Assembly (NCBI GenBank): GCA_018830885.1
Contig: JAHJRI010000028.1
Location: 1 to 45,109, forward strand
Source of the DNA: a bacterium
GTDB lineage: Bacteria > SAR324 > XYD2-FULL-50-16
Direction of reading: 5' to 3'
DNA length: 45,109 nt
Shown here: piece after piece, positions 1 to 6,773 of the stretch
Layout: each line of letters begins with the position of its first letter
Numbering within the stretch: position 1 is the first letter of the stretch
The notes under the pieces: generated by a model
Databases searched by the model: none
What the model saw: the letters and a program-made list of their open reading frames with translations, nothing else
What the model was told of the DNA's origin: nothing
Program-made: the position numbers and the translations under genes

Positions 1-818
1 CACATCCCCTTTCAGACGGGGATTACGGGAATGTTTACCTCAGCCACGATATGCAGATCTCCAAATTTCTTGAAAAGCCGGAGGGAACCCGCATGTCGAA
101 CTATATCCTGGGTGGCAGTTTCATCTTGGGCAGAGACTGTTTTGAATACCTGTCCAGTCACAACTTCGATATGGTTGCCTACTATCAATATCTGATCTCC
201 GAGCACAAAATGAACGCTTCCCTCTGGGAGGATTCCTGGATCGATATCAGCAGACCCTGGCACATTCTGGCTGCGAATCAAATGATGATGAAAACATGGA
301 ACCACACCATCATCCCGGACAGTGTCTCCATCGATCCCAACGTCAATATCAAAGGTATCGTTCATTTTGGAGAGAATGTGCACATCTGTGCGGGCACTTC
401 GATTGTCGGTCCCTGCTATATAGGCTCCAACGTTTTCATTGGAAATAACTCCCTGATACGGAAGAACTCATCCATCGGGTCAGACTGCAAAATCGGGTAT
501 GGAACGGAAATCAAAAATGCGGTCCTTTTTGGCCATTCCACGGTTGGAAGGCTTTCATTTATCGGCGACAGCGTTCTGGGAGAGAACGTGCAGCTGGGAT
601 CCGGCAGTATGACGGTTAATTACGATTCTCTGGGAAAAGAGATTGAATATCAGCCGCCGGGCGAAGCCGCCATCAATACCCGGCTTCCAAAGCTGGGCGC
701 CTTCGTGGGAGACAACTCCATTATCGGAACTGGACACACCATCGCACCCGGGGCCTATATCGCTACGGGAACCAAAATATCAGACAGGATTACGATTTCG
801 AACTCAAAAGTCAGCTGA
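1..818 (+). CDS. Sugar-phosphate nucleotidylyltransferase, C-terminal part (cut by window edge)
   Basis: The frame is open to the first base (codons read HPLSDGDYGNVY before the first Met at 51), so the start lies outside the window and about 270 codons remain. The first part (GNVY...EKPEG...YILGGSFIL) looks like the end of a nucleotidyltransferase domain. From about position 310 onward the protein has hexapeptide-type repeats (VSIDPNVNIKG, VHICAGTSIVG, CYIGSNVFIGNNS, KIGYGTEI) typical of a left-handed beta-helix acyltransferase or GlmU-like domain. The late segment KLGAFVGDNSIIGTGHTI resembles the C-terminal region of dual-function archaeal-type GlmU-like enzymes. Likely role (inference): making a UDP- or dTDP-activated amino sugar together with the GlmS homologue 85 bp downstream. 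The exact substrate cannot be told. Confidence 0.85.
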   Translation, partial: HPLSDGDYGNVYLSHDMQISKFLEKPEGTRMSNYILGGSFILGRDCFEYLSSHNFDMVAYYQYLISEHKMNASLWEDSWIDISRPWHILAANQMMMKTWNHTIIPDSVSIDPNVNIKGIVHFGENVHICAGTSIVGPCYIGSNVFIGNNSLIRKNSSIGSDCKIGYGTEIKNAVLFGHSTVGRLSFIGDSVLGENVQLGSGSMTVNYDSLGKEIEYQPPGEAAINTRLPKLGAFVGDNSIIGTGHTIAPGAYIATGTKISDRITISNSKVS

Positions 819-903
819 GTTTTTCGGGAGCATGTCACGTCTGCAACATATGGGAGATGCCGAGTGCGGCCCGTAAGTCAACAATCATAACATCAATAGA
901 GAT

Positions 904-2724
904 ATGTGCGGAATAAGCGCCATCGCCGGGCACAAACCTGTAGCAAAACTGCTGCTTAAAAGCCTGCAAAATCTTGAATATCGTGGATACGACTCCTGTG
1001 GAATGGCTCTTTTTGATGATGAGGAGATAAAACTTCGTAAAAACATTGGGAATGTGAATGAGGTTAACGCCATTGAACACTTTGAGGAGATGAAAGGACA
1101 TCTCGGCATCGCTCACACCCGCTGGGCAACCCATGGTGGCGTGACACCGGAGAATTCACATCCGCACTTTTCAAGTGACAATAATTTTGTCATTGTTCAC
1201 AACGGCATTTTTTCAAATTTTCAGTCCATCAAAACAGACCTGGAAGCCAAAGGATACCGGTTTCGTTCCCAGACCGATACCGAGGTCTTTGCCAATCTGG
1301 TTCAGGATGAATACAAAGCCGAAGCGGACGTGGAAACGGCTTTCTGCAATGCCCTCAACAAGCTGGAAGGGTCATACGCCATTGCCATGATCTGCGTTTA
1401 CCAGCCCGATACGGTTTTTGCCGTGAAAAAAGACTCCCCGCTGGTACTGGGAATCAACGATGGTGTCAATTTCGTCAGCTCCGACATGAACGCCTTTATT
1501 TCAGAAACCCGGGATACGGTACTCATCAATGATTATGAATATGTGATGATGACCAACGATAGCTTCCAGGTAAAAAGGCTTTCGGACAGACAGATCCAGA
1601 CCAAGCAGATTATCCACGTACAATGGGACAGAGAAACCGCCCAGAAAGGCGGATTCTCCCATTACATGCTGAAAGAGATCTTTGATCAGCCACAAACTGC
1701 CCGACAGGCGTTGCACATCCCATCCCAGGAAATCGAGGTGATTGCCAGGAAGTTCATCGAGAAAAAGCAGTCATTCTGCGTTGGGGTCGGAACTACCTAT
1801 TATGTTGCCATGATCGGGACCTACCTGTTCTCGAAATACGCTGATCTCTATGTGCCCAGCATCTCTGCGGACGAGTTTCCAACACTGATTCCGGTTAATG
1901 CGGACCAGCATGTCCTTTTTTTCTCCCAGAGTGGCGAGACATATGATACCCGCATGGCCATACGCGCAGCAACCCAGGCGGGGGCCGCCACTTCTGCAGT
2001 TGTCAATGTTGTGGGGTCTTCCATCAGTCAGGAGGTCGATGACTGTATTTTCCAGGGTTCCGGCCCGGAAATATGCGTCGTCTCCACCAAAGCAGCACTC
2101 TCCCAGATTATGATACTCTGGCTGATCGCCCTGAGAGTCGGCGTCCTTCGAAACCGGTTGAGCGAAGCAGAGGCAGAAGCCCAGCGCAAAAAACTGTTTG
2201 ACTTCTCCAGACTCATTGAAAAGGTGATCAATGAAGAGTCCGGCTTCATCCGAGACCTCGCCAAGAAAACCAGTCACGTCCGAAACTGGCTCTTTATGGG
2301 CCGGGGTATCTATTACCCCGTTGCACTGGAATCAGCCTTGAAAATGAAGGAGGTGACCTATCTCCATGCAGAGGGTCTTCCGGCCGGATTTTTAAAACAC
2401 GGAACCCTGGCAATGGTAGATGAAAATATGTATAGCCTTTTCTTTCTCCCCAACCGCAAGGATGTCGAACTCTATCACGCCACGCAGATGGCCATCCAGG
2501 AGGTCAAAGCGCGACAGGGAAAAGTGATCGCTTTCTGTACCCAGGATGACAAGGAAGTCCAACAGGTTCTGGATCACTATTTTGTCATCCCGGAGACGGA
2601 TCCCGAAGTGACGCCACTGGTTGAGATGGTGATGGCCCAGCTGTTCTCCTACTACAGCGCCTTGAATCTGGGACTCAATATCGATAAACCCCGAAACCTG
2701 GCCAAATCCGTGACGGTTGGATGA
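904..2724 (+). CDS. glmS: Glutamine--fructose-6-phosphate aminotransferase (GlmS family)
   Basis: A 606 aa protein, normal GlmS length. It begins MCGI, giving the Cys2 nucleophile of the class II glutamine amidotransferase domain; YRGYDSCG, HTRWATHG and HNGIFSN mark the glutaminase half. Two SIS sugar-isomerase domains follow (SQSGETYDTR; ESALKMKEVTYLHAEG), ending in the canonical DKPRNLAKSVTV. The family converts fructose-6-P plus glutamine to glucosamine-6-P in the cytoplasm. The first SIS domain reads VGVGTTYYVA where most bacterial GlmS have ACGTSYHAG-like sequence, so this is a divergent subfamily that may act on a related sugar or form a dedicated amino-sugar pathway with its neighbours. 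The ribosome-binding site is weak (AGAG just before ATG). The stop overlaps the next start (ATGA), implying translational coupling. Confidence 0.93.
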   Translation: MCGISAIAGHKPVAKLLLKSLQNLEYRGYDSCGMALFDDEEIKLRKNIGNVNEVNAIEHFEEMKGHLGIAHTRWATHGGVTPENSHPHFSSDNNFVIVHNGIFSNFQSIKTDLEAKGYRFRSQTDTEVFANLVQDEYKAEADVETAFCNALNKLEGSYAIAMICVYQPDTVFAVKKDSPLVLGINDGVNFVSSDMNAFISETRDTVLINDYEYVMMTNDSFQVKRLSDRQIQTKQIIHVQWDRETAQKGGFSHYMLKEIFDQPQTARQALHIPSQEIEVIARKFIEKKQSFCVGVGTTYYVAMIGTYLFSKYADLYVPSISADEFPTLIPVNADQHVLFFSQSGETYDTRMAIRAATQAGAATSAVVNVVGSSISQEVDDCIFQGSGPEICVVSTKAALSQIMILWLIALRVGVLRNRLSEAEAEAQRKKLFDFSRLIEKVINEESGFIRDLAKKTSHVRNWLFMGRGIYYPVALESALKMKEVTYLHAEGLPAGFLKHGTLAMVDENMYSLFFLPNRKDVELYHATQMAIQEVKARQGKVIAFCTQDDKEVQQVLDHYFVIPETDPEVTPLVEMVMAQLFSYYSALNLGLNIDKPRNLAKSVTVG

Positions 2725-3425
2725 TAGAACTGCCTGAATTTGATCTTTACCTCTTCGATCTGGACGATACCCTGATCAATACGCGTCAGGCTTACACCTC
2801 TGCGCAGGCAACCACCATCCGCATCGCATTTCCCGATTTGACCGGAAATGAGCTGGCTGCCGGTCTGAAAGATCTGAGCTGGCTTTGCCGGATCTTCGGC
2901 TCGGGCAACCCCGAAGGGTATTTCTCTGCTTTTTTAGCCAGCCGGTCCGATCTGCGACGCAACGGGAAGACGACTGTGTCAGCGCTGACCGCATCCTATC
3001 GGTCCACCTTTGAGAACAATCTTGCACCCCTTGCGGGAACTGAAGCCTATCTGCTTGCACTCGCGAACCGAAAAAAAAGAATGGCCCTGGTGAGTAACGG
3101 AGTGAGCCGATCCCAGTTTAAAAAACTGCAGCTCTCCGGCCTCGATGCTTTCTTCCCGGAAAGTCACTGCTATATTTCAGAGTCGTATCACCCCACGCAG
3201 AAAAAGCCCTCCCCTTATATGATCCGTCGGGCCTGCCAGGAAACCGGGATTGATTCCGCACAGTCTGTTTTTTTCGGAAACAGCCCTGAAGATATTCTGG
3301 CCGGAAACCTAGCGGGGGTTGCAACAGTGCTTGTTGGTGACAATATGGAATTAAAGAATGACACACCGGACATCGCCCTGCCCGATTATCAGATGGCTGG
3401 CTGGCTGGATGCATTGAAGGGGTGA
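2721..3425 (+). CDS. HAD-superfamily hydrolase (subfamily IA), probable phosphatase
   Basis: A 234 aa cytoplasmic protein. HAD motif I is LFDLDDTLIN near residue 10 (nucleophile and acid/base Asp), motif II is ALVSNGVS, the motif III lysine lies in the QKKPSPYM region, and motif IV is FFGNSPEDILAG. Residues between motifs I and II form the helical cap of subfamily IA, the YjjG/phosphoglycolate-phosphatase style. Its start overlaps the glmS stop by 4 bases, so the two are co-translated; a phosphatase acting on an amino-sugar phosphate of the same pathway is a reasonable inference. The substrate cannot be read from sequence. It converges with the flagellin gene across about 90 bp. Confidence 0.85.
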   Translation: MIELPEFDLYLFDLDDTLINTRQAYTSAQATTIRIAFPDLTGNELAAGLKDLSWLCRIFGSGNPEGYFSAFLASRSDLRRNGKTTVSALTASYRSTFENNLAPLAGTEAYLLALANRKKRMALVSNGVSRSQFKKLQLSGLDAFFPESHCYISESYHPTQKKPSPYMIRRACQETGIDSAQSVFFGNSPEDILAGNLAGVATVLVGDNMELKNDTPDIALPDYQMAGWLDALKG

Positions 3426-3514
3426 CCGAAGGAATGTTGTTTCTGTCTGAGAAGAGGGGACAGGGGCAGGAGCAACAGTCTCTCCCACCCACTATCAATC
3501 AGGATATAGCCGGT

Positions 3515-4969
3515 CTAATCAAGCAAGCGCATGACCTTTTGAGGGATCTGATTGGCCTGTGCCAACATCGCCGCACTGGACTGCAAAATCAGATCATTCT
3601 TGGTGAACTCGGCCATCTCAGCCGCCATATCGGTATCCCGGATATTGGACTCGGCAGCGACCATATTCTCCTTGGCTATCTGCATGTTGGCGACATTAAT
3701 CTCCAGGGTATTGTTCTGGAATGCACCAAGCTCAGCCCGGACTTTAATTACATCATTGATCGCCTTGTCTATCAGGGTCATCGAATCCTGAGCCCCCTGG
3801 GACGTTGTCACATCCACATCATAAAGAGACTCAAAACCGCTCACATTCTCAACCCCTCTGGCCAGCGTGCCCGATGAAACGTTCTGCAGGGCTATTCTGA
3901 CCTTCTGACCTTGTCCCGGACCAATCTGGAAGGTCAATGCATTTTGGGTCACATTGACTTTCCCCACATTCAGTCCACCATCCCCTATCACCAGATTTGG
4001 ATCCTCAGTATGATAGCGAACGGACAATCCGTCGGTTTTCTTATTACCGCTGATACCGGTCATGGTTTCACCTTTACCAATGGTTGCTTCGCCATTGATG
4101 GTACCTCGCAGGTCTTTACCCCTGACCGCAGTCTGAAAAACACCACCCTTTTCCGACAACACACCCGCCGTACTGCTGGCTGCAGAGAACGTGTGCTCGC
4201 TACCGTACTGATTGTGTTCAATCTGTATGGCACCACTGTCGGTTTTCGAAATGGTAACATTCAAACCAGCCTTTTTCGCAGCTGCCGCGAAGTTCAGGAT
4301 CGCAGCATCGATTGTATCCGTGCTCTTCGTCACATATTGGGCTGTCTTTCCGCCCTCAGTCACAAACAACTGCTCATTGGCACTGACCATTTCCTGTGAC
4401 AACGGGGTTGATCCCAGCAATACTGCCTTGGTCGCCGTTCCAGTAACCACGACATCATAGCCTTCTTCCCCACTTGACTGGGTTTCCGTCATTGCGCCAA
4501 CATACTGCAAGCCGTCTCCAATTGCCAAACCAGACACCCCGTTCGAGCCATCCAGCAACTTCTTCTGCCCAAACTGGGTAAATTCAGCAATCCGATCAAT
4601 TGAGGCGACCATGTTCCTGATGGATGTCTGGTTGGCTGCCAGCATCACCGCATCGTTGGAACCTTCGTTGGCTGACTGAACAGCCAATTGCCTCATTGCG
4701 ACAAGGGTATTGTTAGCTTCCGCCAAAGCACCTTCTGCTGTCTGCACCATAGAAACTGTTGACTCCGAGTTACGAATTGCCTGGTCAATACTGGCAACTT
4801 GAGAACGCAACTGTTCCGAAGCCATTAAAGCGGCAGCTCCGTCTCCCGCAGAGTTAATCCTCAAACCGGAAGACAGCTTCTCAAGAGATTTAGAAACCCT
4901 CTCGTTGGCCTTCTCTAAATTTCTATGGGCATTCAAACTGGCGGTATTATGATTTATTCGCAAACTCAT
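3515..4969 (-). CDS. fliC: Flagellin (filament subunit)
   Basis: A 484 aa protein with both conserved flagellin ends. The N-terminal D0/D1 starts MSLRINHN and has LSSGLRINSAGDG and ANEGSNDA; the C-terminal D1/D0 has NIRDTDMAAEMAEF and ends MLAQANQIPQKVMRLLD. The central 165-390 region is variable and contains a GYDVVVTGTAT segment and a flagellin IN-like stretch. The protein is exported by the flagellar type III apparatus with FliS as chaperone. SD GGAG lies 8 nt before ATG. The gene lies downstream of a long structured leader (4970-5677), and no clear sigma-28 promoter was found directly upstream. fliS and fliD lie upstream in the same orientation. Confidence 0.97.
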   Translation of the reverse strand: MSLRINHNTASLNAHRNLEKANERVSKSLEKLSSGLRINSAGDGAAALMASEQLRSQVASIDQAIRNSESTVSMVQTAEGALAEANNTLVAMRQLAVQSANEGSNDAVMLAANQTSIRNMVASIDRIAEFTQFGQKKLLDGSNGVSGLAIGDGLQYVGAMTETQSSGEEGYDVVVTGTATKAVLLGSTPLSQEMVSANEQLFVTEGGKTAQYVTKSTDTIDAAILNFAAAAKKAGLNVTISKTDSGAIQIEHNQYGSEHTFSAASSTAGVLSEKGGVFQTAVRGKDLRGTINGEATIGKGETMTGISGNKKTDGLSVRYHTEDPNLVIGDGGLNVGKVNVTQNALTFQIGPGQGQKVRIALQNVSSGTLARGVENVSGFESLYDVDVTTSQGAQDSMTLIDKAINDVIKVRAELGAFQNNTLEINVANMQIAKENMVAAESNIRDTDMAAEMAEFTKNDLILQSSAAMLAQANQIPQKVMRLLD

Positions 4970-5086
4970 AACATTTTCTCCAATTAGAATGTATACGGTT
5001 TATTAAAAAACCGCTCAGTCCCGTCAACTTCCGATGTCAACAGTCCCAAAGTGTCGTTCAAAAAAACGACAGGACAGCTCATCCAA

Positions 5087-5124
5087 AAAGCGTGGTGTGA
5101 GTAAGCATGACGCTTCCACGCTTT
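5087..5124 (-). terminator. Terminator-like hairpin in the flagellin leader
   Basis: Perfect 9 bp arms (AAAGCGTGG at 5087-5095, CCACGCTTT at 5116-5124) surround a 20 nt loop. On the minus strand the stem is followed by a run of five T. It lies 118 nt before the flagellin start, so it would act either as the end of the upstream small-ORF transcript or as an attenuator of flagellin readthrough. Confidence 0.45.
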
Positions 5125-5129
5125 CTAAC

Positions 5130-5184
5130 AAGCGGTTCCCGTGAACCACTACCTAATGGGTTTCGGGGTTCGCGGCAACCGCTT
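5130..5184. repeat. Long inverted repeat (18 bp arms)
   Basis: Arms 5130-5147 and 5167-5184 pair at 16 of 18 positions around a 19 nt loop. It sits directly next to the terminator-like hairpin at 5087-5124. There is no T-run on either side, so simple termination is unlikely; an RNA structural element or a palindromic repeat are the alternatives. Confidence 0.55.
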
Positions 5185-5474
5185 TTGCACTACTACCCCT
5201 TCTATACATTCCGAGAGCATATCAAACACTGAAATCCGTGTTTTCCTGTTATGCGTTCATATACCCAATCAAAATCAAACCTGTCTGTCCAGGCGGGGTC
5301 ACTTTCGAAAAACTGGTTCGAGAAATGAATTCACCTTTTACAGGGACAAACCGGTTGAATAAATACACCTGTTCATGCGTCACTGTCCCCGACCGTCAGA
5401 TACCCGTTTCCGGAAAATATCTTAAGCTCAACGATGTGACGCTGGAACCGACATGAGGGACTTGGCATACCGTC

Positions 5475-5539
5475 CCCTGGGGGTTCCCCGGCAGATCCGG
5501 AGGATTGAACTCTCCAGACCTGCCGGGGAACCTCCAGAG
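5475..5539. repeat. Long inverted repeat (20 bp arms) in flagellin leader
   Basis: Arms 5475-5494 and 5520-5539 pair at 18 of 20 positions, including 13 uninterrupted pairs (GGTTCCCCGGCAG with CTGCCGGGGAACC). The 25 nt loop holds a weaker inner CCGGAG/CTCCAG-type pairing. There is no flanking T-run. It could be a structured RNA element or a MITE-like palindrome. Confidence 0.55.
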
Positions 5540-5677
5540 CGCCAGCCTCTTTCCCCCATGAACGATATCCTGTTTTTCTCGTCATAGCCTCCCATATTTA
5601 AGGTTAACATTCCATGAAACAGGACAGCCACTTCGCATGACTGCACCTCTCATAACTGGAACAATAATTACCTACTG

Positions 5678-5872
5678 TCAGACCAGCACATTGCTGGAAC
5701 CCTCATTTTCAATCTCTTCAAGAGTCACAAACAGCGGTGGATCCTCCATGGCAAAAACCATTTTCAACCCTGGAGAAAAATTGTTGATGGAATTTTCATC
5801 AAAACACAATTGAATCACTTTTTCGCTGACCAGATCCCATTGACCAGGTCGGGATATAATTTTTGTTTTCAT
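5678..5872 (-). CDS. Small hypothetical protein (64 aa) between fliS and flagellin
   Basis: The ORF begins MKTKIISRPGQWDLVSEKV and ends SSNVLV. It is acidic and soluble, with no signal peptide or membrane segment. A good SD (GGAG, 6 nt before ATG) supports translation. Its ATG overlaps the stop of a 26-codon ORF (ATGA), suggesting coupling. I do not recognise the family; it is not FlaG, CsrA or FliW by eye. Position suggests a flagellar or regulatory role (inference only). It may instead be a remnant of a decayed gene. Confidence 0.5.
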   Translation of the reverse strand: MKTKIISRPGQWDLVSEKVIQLCFDENSINNFSPGLKMVFAMEDPPLFVTLEEIENEGSSNVLV

Positions 5873-5949
5873 ATCAGGCTCCGCAAAAATAGTGCTCTGG
5901 GCACAATTTTAGCATTACTTCTATTATCATGAATTATTCGCAAACTCAT
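5869..5949 (-). CDS. 26-codon ORF with a flagellin-identical start (leader peptide or flagellin remnant)
   Basis: Reads MSLRIIHDNRSNAKIV and on to RSLI, 26 codons. The 16 bases 5934-5949 are identical to the first 16 coding bases of flagellin (4954-4969), giving MSLRI; similarity then fades (IHDNRS against NHNTAS). Its stop overlaps the next ATG. An SD-like GGAGG is present but only 2 nt from the ATG, which is poor. It begins 9 nt after the T-run of the fliS terminator. Either a translated leader coupled to the 64 aa ORF or the stump of a lost flagellin copy. Confidence 0.4.
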   Translation of the reverse strand: MSLRIIHDNRSNAKIVPRALFLRSLI

Positions 5950-5958
5950 GACCTCCGC

Positions 5959-5998
5959 AAAAAATTCAGGGTTGGGTGATCCGCTTCACCCAGCCCTG
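5959..5998 (-). terminator. Strong rho-independent terminator after fliS
   Basis: On the minus strand a 13 bp stem (arms 5986-5998 and 5967-5979, one G-T pair, 6 nt loop) is followed by AA and six T (5964-5959). It ends the fliD-fliS transcript about 240 nt after the fliS stop. The ATG of the 26-codon ORF follows 9 nt after the T-run, so any expression of the small ORFs from the fliDS promoters needs readthrough. Confidence 0.85.
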
Positions 5999-6240
5999 GA
6001 AAAAGAAACACGCCACCTGTCCACATCCCATGTCAACAGGACGGTGAGCCGCCGCACGCCTGCCCAGTTCAACCCTGCAGGCCTGCAGCTTTATTCAACC
6101 TGGGACCCCAACCACACATTTGGTTCAATCCTGTGCGTCAATTCAGGGCCGAACGGTTCTATTGCCGATCCAAACACCCCGCTGAACCCGTCTGTTCTCC
6201 ATTTCCACACTCATAAGAACCAGACAGACCGCTTCTGGAA

Positions 6241-6684
6241 TTATCCCATCATATTCAGTGGTTTAAGTTCACTTCGATTGTTGAACTGATTATTTTTTGC
6301 TGCCTGCTTTTTCTGATTAACCACTGCCAGCCAGCCATCACGCAGCTCGGACATCAACTCGCAGACCTCATCAATATAAGACGCGTTCTTCTGGATATTG
6401 GCATCAATCAGACGGTTAAACATATAGACATACAGCGATTTAAGGCTCGACCCGACTCTTCCGGAATCTTCCGTATTCAGAGAGGTCATCAGTTCCGATA
6501 TAATGGCTTTCGCCTTGGAAATAGCATTATGGGCCCCTTCCAGATCTTTCTTCCTGATCTTATTGGAAGCAATTTTCAAATATCGGATTGTCCCATCGTA
6601 AAGCATCAGGATGAGGGTTCCCTGATCTTTTGTTGTTACCGCTGCTTTTTTATATGCCTGGTTACTTTTTGTATATGGGTTCAT
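6241..6684 (-). CDS. fliS: Flagellar export chaperone FliS
   Basis: A 147 aa, mostly helical cytoplasmic protein. The conserved FliS features are visible: an N-terminal NPYTKSNQAYKKAAV, then LILMLYDGTIRYLKIA and the helical bundle continuing to YMFNRLIDANI and LRDGWLAV. FliS binds the C-terminal D0 of flagellin to prevent premature polymerisation and delivers it to the export gate. The length is slightly above the usual 125-135 because of a polar tail rich in Asn and Lys. SD AAGGA lies 3 nt before ATG. It is downstream of fliD and probably shares its sigma-28 promoters. Confidence 0.95.
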   Translation of the reverse strand: MNPYTKSNQAYKKAAVTTKDQGTLILMLYDGTIRYLKIASNKIRKKDLEGAHNAISKAKAIISELMTSLNTEDSGRVGSSLKSLYVYMFNRLIDANIQKNASYIDEVCELMSELRDGWLAVVNQKKQAAKNNQFNNRSELKPLNMMG

Positions 6685-6710
6685 TGGTCCTTTACTTGAA
6701 AGTAATATTT

Positions 6711-6739
6711 AAAAAATGATCCCGGACAGGATGTCCCGG
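6711..6739 (-). terminator. Weak terminator-like hairpin between fliD and fliS
   Basis: On the minus strand a 7 bp stem with one bulged G (CCGGACA/TGTCCGG type, 3 nt loop) is followed by GATCA and six T. It lies in the 89 nt fliD-fliS gap and could lower fliS expression relative to fliD, or be incidental. Confidence 0.4.
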
Positions 6740-6773
6740 TGTATTACAGACCCTATTCTGGGGTCAGCTGCTG

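Larger units (their letters stand above)
4970..5677 (-). other. Gene-free, hairpin-rich leader of flagellin
   Basis: About 700 nt with no convincing gene separate the small 64-codon ORF from flagellin. Read on the minus strand it holds several strong stem-loops: 5475-5539 (20 bp stem, 2 mismatches, 25 nt loop), 5130-5184 (18 bp stem, 2 mismatches, 19 nt loop), 5087-5124 (9 bp perfect stem followed by five T) and two small ones at 5053-5070 and 4996-5013. This could be an untranslated regulatory leader, a separate small RNA, or decayed sequence. The promoter of flagellin is not evident; only weak TTGAC-type -35 boxes occur near 5020-5045. Confidence 0.5.

Noticed and set aside
3422-4460. Several long ORFs on the plus strand opposite flagellin (up to 162 codons)
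   Set aside because: They are antisense to a conserved flagellin, have no SD or family motif, and look like frame shadows.
5879-5901. Sigma-54-like box on the minus strand (GAGCAC-N5-TTGCG) upstream of the small ORF
   Set aside because: One of the two near-invariant -24 G bases is replaced, and it lies inside the 26-codon ORF; too weak to call.
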